From Progne subis subis (lineage: Eukaryota; Chordata; Aves; Passeriformes; Hirundinidae): a stretch of DNA of 64,000 nt. The first letter of the stretch is position 1; each line of letters opens with the position of its first letter. Location of the stretch: contig JAKJHU010000014.1 of the NCBI GenBank assembly GCA_022316685.1, forward strand, positions 7,229,001 to 7,293,000, in the 5' to 3' direction. Below the pieces are notes generated by a model. That model was given only the letters and a program-made list of their open reading frames with translations. It did no database searches and was not told where the DNA came from. A program made the position numbers and the translations under genes. Below are positions 56,367 to 64,000 of the stretch, piece by piece.

Positions 56367-59300
56367 TTCCATGATTCAGACGGGTTTTCTCAAAATTGTG
56401 CTTCAGTCCCCATTCCCTACGTCCACAACTGCCCACAACTCCTCTAGGAACAGGACAGACCCAGTCTGAGCTGCACATCTGTGGGGCAGGATGCCATCTG
56501 AGCATGAAAAACAAAATATTACAGACTTTGCGACCTGAGCAGCATTTAAATATCAAATTGCGCAATAGGAGACACAGAGAGGCTTTAGAAACCATCCCAG
56601 GGAAAAGGGAAGTTTGGATTTCTCTGCTTCCTGTCGAGCTGCTTCACTTCCCCACACACAAACACTGCTCTGGCCCGAGACCCAGTAAAATACATTGCAG
56701 TATCTTCATGTTGTGACAGATTTATTTCTCACCCAACACACTACTCTAAGAAGACCCAACCCTGACAGTCTGGGGCTTGCATCACCACACAGCACCGAAA
56801 ATTCCTCCTGACTTCTGCAGCGCTGTGATTTAGACAAGATATTCATTCTTATCTATAGAGAAAAGCGTATAAATTATCCACCCTTCCTCCCCCACTCTGT
56901 CTTTATTCTGCCAGGGGAAGGTCACCTCACTTGTTTACGTCAGAGAGAGCAAAGTCACAACGAGGAGGAGGCAAACCTGTGTGTATACACAGCCCTAATC
57001 CCCTTCATAACCCCAGATCCACTTAAACCAGTCTTTATTAATTTCTATTTTTATATTCTTTAGGGAATAGCAGGGGACATCCTGAATAATGTATATAATC
57101 CCACATCCTCTGGAACGCAAAAAAAAAAAAAAAATTAGACTATTTCAAGATGCATTAAGTAGCTTAGTACCAAGGCATGGAAACCTTAGCAAAGCCATTC
57201 CACTGAACAATGGGGAAAAAAATCACGGACACAGCACCGAAATTAAGAAGAGGAATTGGAAAATTCTCCTACACAGTGATTGTTCAGGTCATTTAAAAAT
57301 AGCTGGCAACTCTCAAAGCTGCAATATGCTGGTGAGGTTTTTGTGGGATGCAGAACTCGGAGCTGGCTGGTCAGAAGTGGCAGCTAAGCCATGGAAGACC
57401 CTCCTGGACACGACCAGAAGGTGCCTGGAGAGCTTCCCATCTGACTCTGGTGGGTGTTGGGTAAAGCCCAAACAGAACAAGCTCTGCAGGGCTGGGACTC
57501 AACCAAGAACCCAGCAGAGCTGAAGGCAGATGCTCCCTCCCATGGTCTGTTTACCCAAATTCTCTTTTGCTCTGCAACTCCGCTGCTCTCTCCCCCTCAG
57601 TGCTCATGCCCAACACATTGACCATTCCCAAACCACCTCCAAAGCCATTAAGCCTCTTCAAAACCCAATATTTCTTCCCTAACCATCAAAAGCAGATTGG
57701 ATTAAAAAAAAATTGTTTTGAAAACTGTTCTTTCCCCTTGCTCCAACCTGGACACCTCACTTAAAAAGACATTCCGTCAACCTTGCCCATCTGACGCAGC
57801 GCAGCCAAAAGGATCATTATTTCCAAAAGCAGGGGAAGGAATGGCTGTGCCATGTGTTTAATGGGCAGCTCCACAAGGACAACGGGGGCATTACCTGGTG
57901 GATGAATCACCTCGTTAAACAGAGCAAGCTGCACCAGGAATCGGAGAGCAAGGACCAGAGCTGCTTTCACCCTGCACAAGTTTTGCAAGAACATAACTAA
58001 AATCAAACGCTATCAGAACGTCCTGACTCCAGCAAGGTGTCTATTTTAAATACTGATGCACAATTTTTGGATCACAGTATGTATTTCTCATCCAAACAAA
58101 GCTTATGCTCATCATGCACTAAGTTGGTCACTCTTTCACTTGGGCTAAAATAAAGCTTAGGTAAAAGCAAAGGGTAAATTCTTGGAGTGAAATTACAGTT
58201 TCATTACATTCCTTAGGGCTGAACTTCCTGCCATCCCACCAATAAACAGTCAATTTCCCTGCAAACCTCAACGTTCAGACCATGTTCTTACATGAACATT
58301 CATCCCTGACCAAAATGCAACCACCATAACTTAAAAACACGTGGATTTTGCAGCTTTCCTCAATACCAGACTAACACTTGGACCAAAACCAACATAACTT
58401 TCCTCACAAACTTCCCTGGACTTTGGAATGAACTCTTCTTTTTCCCCATGCAAGGTAAGATCCTGTTCTTCCATCCTTGATGTGCATTTGAATTTCCTCT
58501 TAAAACTCACGATGTTCTCATTTCTGAAGGGCCACCTTGTTAAATCTGTGTTCCACAGCCACATGTTGTGGCAGCAAAAAAGGAAAATCCCACCAGTCTC
58601 TTCTATCAACAAGTTTCATCACATTATGTTCAAATTAGAAACTAAGATGGCTTATGAATATTTCCTTTTGAATTAAAAGACCAGTTTCCGATGTGAAATT
58701 GAGTTTATAATAATTCAGAGCTTACCTGCACAGCTTGGTGTCTTTCTTCTTCCTTGAATAAATAGTCTGCGTAGCACACACCAGGTAACTGTCCTGGGAC
58801 TTTATCTGCAACTCAGCTGAAGTTTTCTCCACACAGTGCTTGACTGTTAATCTCTCCTCAAACTTTCATACCACATGGAGGAGATATTTTAGAGGTATTG
58901 AACCAGTGGAGGAAAAAAGTTTCTTTTCCCCCCTCCAAAGAAAAATTTCAAAAAGGGAAATAATTCTCACCATAACTCTTACACACTTGACCCCACATCC
59001 AGTTTTTAAACTCCATGGATCACTCTTTCCTCTGGCAATTTTTCCACTGCCATTTGGGACAAGCCACGTGTGCCCTCCCTCCCACACAGCACATCCCCAC
59101 CAAACCTGGACACCAAGTCTCGTGTTTAAAAGTGAGGGCTCAGCAGGAAAAAGCTCATGCTCAAAATCCCCATCCCATTTAAGCACGGGATCATCAGCAC
59201 CTCCCGTGGCCATTGTCATGGATGGAACACCATCAAACCTGCTGACCTTGGAGCTGCAGGAAATCAACTCCTTTCCTGGCTTTGGGTCTCATCTCCATCT

Positions 59301-60175
59301 CTTCGAGACAGACTCTTCCTCCATACACAAATTTGCCATTTTATCATTAGGAGTTTCGCAAGAACAACTCAACAAGAACACACGTTAAGCACTTTAATTT
59401 CCCTCACTCTTGCATTTTCCCTGGATCCAAAAGCAGTCGCTGCTGACTGAAATGAAAGTCCCAGACACACCTTTTGTGCCAGAACAAAACTTTTCTCTTT
59501 ACACAGGTTTCATGCATCTGCTTCCTAATATCCACAGCTCAGAGACCAGGATCCTTCTTTAATCTCCAAAAGCAACCCCCTGCTCCCTTTGATAAGACAA
59601 CTCCCTCTCTGTGCCTGAGTGTTACCTGTCACACATCACAGGGACGATGTGCAACTCCTGCCGCATCTCCTCTCCTCAGGACACCATCAATCCACACCAT
59701 TTCTGACCCAGCTTTTTCTCCACTTCATGAAAGTGCTCTGTAAAATACCCACAACCCTGCACTCACCTTTCTCTCGCCAGCTGACCTCTCCCAGCAGCCC
59801 AGTATTTCCTCTCCATGGGTTCTGGCCATGCCACTCCCCATTAACCTCATATATCTGACCAATCCTCTGAAGGCCCCTAATTACCTAATTAACAGCATTC
59901 AAAGTCTCATTGCTGCCACCTTGTCTCCAGGTTACATACACAAAGGCCAAAGAGGAGAATATCAAAGAAAAGTATCAGGTTTGCTCTTGGTTTGGATTTA
60001 TCACCCAACTCCTGGGTGTTGACTTACACTTGTCCATATCAAGCAGAACTAAATTAGGAAAGGCCACAGGATTTTTTCCCCCACTTTCTTTTGAAACATT
60101 TGAAATGATTCCCTGCTCCTCCAGGTTCTTTCAGGCAGCTGACAAGCATTTAAACAATGTCTCACAAGCAAATTG
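56367..60175. other. Single-copy noncoding interval
   Basis: No mobile element is recognised. There is an A run at 57119-57134. The longest frame (58840-59388 plus, 182 codons) has an unlikely composition and no recognisable domain, and the opposite strand is open too. Confidence 0.45.
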
Positions 60176-60198
60176 AAAAAAAAAAAAAAAAAAAAAAA
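60176..60198 (+). repeat. Poly(A) run, 23 bases
   Basis: Uninterrupted A. It could be the tail of a retroposed sequence, but the preceding sequence is not recognised. Confidence 0.95.
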
Positions 60199-63100
60199 GC
60201 TGGGAGGAGCTACATGCATAGGGATGTGAGGAACTGAAACAAGGAGCAGCTCTGCAGGAAAATGAATTTAATTAAAGTTACTCACGCAGGCTCTCAGCCT
60301 CAGAAATCTACAAATCTGGAAAATCATTTCCCTTTCAATTAAGTTTGTATTTGTCATTTCGGGAGAGATAAAAACAAATCCCCACTGACCAGGTTTTCCA
60401 ACAGTGAGAAATTAGGAGAAATTCGTGACAAGGAACTGTGAAAACGCTTAATGTAAGAAAAATTCAGAAAAGCCAGTGAGGATCTCCAGACCTCCAAGTC
60501 CCACCACAGCCAAATGATTCCCTTTTCGAGTCGAAAGTACAGCTGTACCAACTGGAGACATTTCAAGGCAATGTCTGCGTTATGACTAATACCCCAAGGA
60601 GGACTCATCACCTCACTCCCACTTCTTATGCAATCACTGCCAAAGAAAAAGGGCTCTCTCAGAGGGTTTTCTAGAACATCTGAATTAAACACCTGAGCTG
60701 AGCTGTCCTCTCAGCCCCCTCTCTCCAGCGCTGTCTGAGACCCACCTCCCACAGCCAAAATCCGCAGTCAAACTTATCAAAGGGCCAGAATGAGTGAAAA
60801 TGATGCTGCTGATGCAAAGTCATTTATTTTAGACCAAGTTCTGGACAAGCCCATTCAGCTCCTTCCTGAATATTCACACAGGGAATTCTGACAGGTTCCT
60901 TCAGTGCTGGAAACTCCAGGGTGGGGGGAAAGGCTCTTCTAGGACTCCCAAGTTAACTCTGTAATAACCAAACAGAGACTCTGCTGGCGGTGATGCCATC
61001 CCTGAATTCCAAAAAGCCGTTCCTTCCTCTCTCCTCACTGACACAGAAACTGGTAGGGCTGAACTCCTGATTGCAGTCTTTACAGCGCATGCATTTCCCT
61101 TTCACACACACAGAGCAGCAGTTACTGATCAGCTGTTCGGCACTAATTCCAGCCAGGGGGATCTAGGGCTCAAGCCCTCTCCTGTTCACATCTTCCCGAG
61201 CTGTTCTGTCGGTGATCACACACTGGAGGAACAGCCCTCAGCACTCCCAGTGTGGCATTCGCAGTGTTCTGGGGGATCAGCTGGGTGCTTTTTCAAAAAC
61301 CAGCTTGAATGAAATCAAAGGCAAAGCAAAGGTTCTCAGTTTTTCCCCCCCAGGCAGAATTCCCACTGAGCTCGGCAAGGACTGAACCAAGCTCCCGAAG
61401 AGCTGATTTGAAAGCAGGGATCCGAGGCTGGGATTTATCTGTGCACACACACACAAAACCCCACACTCTGCTTGACCTGGCAGCGAGTTATTCATTCAGA
61501 AGGAATCCAAAGCTGTCACTAAAAAAAACTTCAAAGGGTGGAGAGGAACAGATATCTCACCTCACTCACCTCGGGAACAGTGGGAAGAGTAGCTGGGAGT
61601 GAGAGCTGCTGAAGTTTCAGCAAACCACGGACAGAGCCAGCCTTCCCTGCAGGACATTTAAAACCTTTCCGAAATCTCACTTTGCCACAAGTGAGAGCCA
61701 ACTGCTAAACAAACCGGGCAGCAAGAGGAATATTTGGGCTTTTATTCCCTCTTCCCTATCCTGTGGGTCAGGAGAACGCCTGCAGAAATCTGTGAGGGGA
61801 TGAAGTCTATACATTTCATCAGATCTGTGCGTGGAAACCCTGGCTGGAGTTTTTAAGAGCAGACTGGATCCTTCATGTAAGTTTGGGGCAGTGTCCTAAC
61901 CCTTGGCTTAGAGAGAGACTGAGAAAAGAGCTGGGGGGATACTTTGCCCAAGTTATTGACTGAAATGAGGAAAAAAGCAGCAACATTCTTTTTTTCCCTC
62001 TTGAATTTAGCGAAAATAAAACAGGACTATGAAAGTAAGGCTGGAGACAGAAACTTCTCTTTACATTTATTTCTGCTGTAGCATCATATCCTGCAATACT
62101 CCAGAAGTTCAGATCTCATCTGAGTTCCACCTGGCACACAGAAAATCCCCCACATCCTCTCCTCTGAGCGCTGTTAAGGCTTTGCACTGGGGGGGTGTTA
62201 TAAAATCAGAGGAGACATTTGCTCCTTTGGCTCATTCCCTGTTTCTCTGGGATACAAATCTCCCACAGAGCTGCTGGAATGAGTAGAGCATGCTGGGCAG
62301 TCTGTAAAGCCACAGACCCCAAATACGGGCTTCAGATCGAACATCCCATTTTATCTTCATCAGAACTCATCAAACACGAGGAGGAGGGAGAGGCAGCTGC
62401 TCCAGCCAGGAATTACAGACGTTCCCTCGGGAATAAGGATGTCCAACAGGGCAGGATCAAATACAGGCACCGCCTCAGAGAGTGACTCATGGCCCTGGAT
62501 CAGTGACCTGACACTCGAGCCACTGTGTGTGCTCCAATTTATCTGCCTCCAGAGTCACTTCCTCCGAAGAGGCAGAGATGCCTGCAGAGACATCCTTGGA
62601 ATGGGAATTCAGTCCCTGCCAGGTTCCAGGGCCTGCTGTAAGCACGAGCAGCACAATAACCACGCTCTCCTCTCCTAACCTTTGAGCCAGCTCCACAGAA
62701 ACACTCCGTTTCACATATGCACATTACTCTGTAAAATGCTTGACCTGACCCCCCTGAGATGTTCACTGCTGACCTTAAGAGAACAGTTCCTCAAGTCAGG
62801 CTCTTCCCTGAGTGTTTTTACACCCCCAGGCTTTGTGTGGTCTGTTGGGAGCAGCTCATTCTCATCCCAAGATGCCCACGATCCCTCCGTGCTCAGCTAG
62901 AGGGATTCTGACAAACAATTAATCAGGACTCAGGACTGCATCTGCCTCGTGTTTACAGCCAAGCAACGAACTGGGTTGAAAAAGCATCTGAAAGGGTAAT
63001 ACTTCAAACCTGATGACTTTGTGGTTGGGCTTTGTTTTCCTGGAAGGAATCTGCTCACAGATCATGTTTGAGAGACCCAACAGACAGGGAATTGATGAGC

Positions 63101-64000
63101 TTTTAGGTAAACCAAACATATGGTGCTTGCTACGTTCCATCTATCTGGTAATCAGTCATTTAGCAATAAAAGCACAAGAAAATTTGGCCAGCTCCTCAAG
63201 ACACGACATCTGAGGACATCAATTACAGCCTTAATTTAGACAAATTTTTTCACAGTGATTTTTTTTTTTTTCTTCCTATTACACTGTCTTTCCTGTTCCA
63301 TGGAGTTTTCATTAGCTCCTGTGGAAAAAGAGACATGGATTCTTCAAATAAACATAAAACATCAGTGAGCTGAGGGAATGAAATGCTGGATTAACTGAGG
63401 CACTGACCAATAACAGCTCCAGGTTGTTCTGTGTGCAATTATTTTGCCAACTCCATTAAAACACTGGAAATTCTTATTTCTCACAAGTGTTCCCTCTTTC
63501 CAGGCCTTCATCCTAGAGGAAAAAAGCCCATCCTGGATGCACAGTTCCTAAAAAAGAGGTCATTTTCTGCCAGCCTGGGAACAACAGGACCACACTCAGG
63601 TAATGGCTCCAAACTGAGATCTGGCACAGCAGAGACACCTGGAGAAGGCCAAACTTTGGCCAAACCTGTTGAAGGAACTCTTCCTCTCACATTCCCTGCA
63701 GGATTTAATGCTTTACTGAAGGTAAATTTAGTCTTGAAATCCAGGAAATAAGGGTGATGACAAGGCAGCCATGGAGAGTCAAGTAGGTATTAAAAAAAAA
63801 AAAAATTAAAAATATATAGGCAAAAAATTATTCAAAATTCCTATTAAATATCTCGCCTCTATTCCATTTATTCCATTCCCCAGGCCTCTCCAAATCCCCC
63901 CAGGAGAGATCTAGGCAGCATTTCCAGGAGATGCAGGCAGCATTTCCCCAGCTGGTCTGCATTAGAAGAACAACTTTAAAATGACATCTCAACCTCACTG
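60199..64000. other. Single-copy noncoding interval
   Basis: No CR1, LTR or gene is recognised. T and A runs occur near 63259-63273 and 63789-63802. A 96-base exon-like segment at 63504-63599 is discussed as a weak possibility only. Confidence 0.45.

Noticed and set aside
57089..57523. 144-codon plus-strand frame after a poly(A) run
   Set aside because: It begins with poly-Lys from the A run and then resembles nothing known, so it was not taken as a retroposed gene.
58840..59388. 182-codon plus-strand frame
   Set aside because: It resembles no known protein, and a 133-codon frame is open on the opposite strand.

Overview
This window looks like vertebrate nuclear DNA from a bird. I see no complete protein-coding gene, no rRNA or tRNA gene, and nothing bacterial or organellar. 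The strongest clue to the organism is a set of about nineteen short fragments of CR1 LINE 3' ends, on both strands. They carry the usual CR1 wording (on one strand 'tggaagtgtccaaggccagg' and 'gtgtccctgcccatggcagg'; on the other 'gggcagggacacctcccact' and 'gctccaagcccc.tccaacctgg'), and several end in or near the short 'gaatcatggaatgg' type terminus. CR1 dominance, no Alu/B1/L1-like sequence, several LTR remnants and many A- or T-rich simple repeats fit a neoavian, quite possibly passerine, genome. The species cannot be named from this alone.

Layout. 1-4.5 kb: AT-rich single-copy DNA, an LTR-like element (about 3519-3906), a 45-bp-period tandem repeat, and a diverged direct duplication of about 410 bp (2151-2560 and 4098-4508) on either side of the LTR. 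4.5-8.1 kb: single-copy DNA, small repeats, then a pyrimidine-rich minisatellite of about 530 bp. 8.1-14.6 kb: mostly single-copy, with a CA microsatellite, an LTR with a poly(A) signal (about 9955-10350) and an AAAAT/AAAT repeat. 14.6-18.7 kb: two purine-rich arrays, about 190 bp and about 1.18 kb, with the same short sequence at their right edges. 19-30 kb: CR1 fragments separated by AT-rich single-copy blocks that resemble conserved noncoding DNA. 30.7 kb: an imperfect tandem duplication of about 113 bp. 31.6-33.9 kb: a small nest of three CR1 pieces and one LTR. 35-56 kb: more CR1, another LTR (about 39691-40102) of the same family as the one at 10 kb, GT-rich runs, and a long imperfect hairpin at 45049-45135. 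56.4-64 kb: no CR1 recognised, and no gene.

Reading as a whole: most likely an intron or intergenic stretch. The AT-rich blocks with homeodomain- and octamer-like words are candidate regulatory elements; that is inference from composition and needs cross-species alignment. Open frames found here are short or fall in simple repeats or mobile-element remnants, so none is annotated as a gene. The observations most worth a second look are the purine arrays with a shared edge, the duplication around the LTR (which preserves acceptor- and donor-like signals in both copies), and the hairpin near 45.1 kb. I did not find a convincing new biological system.
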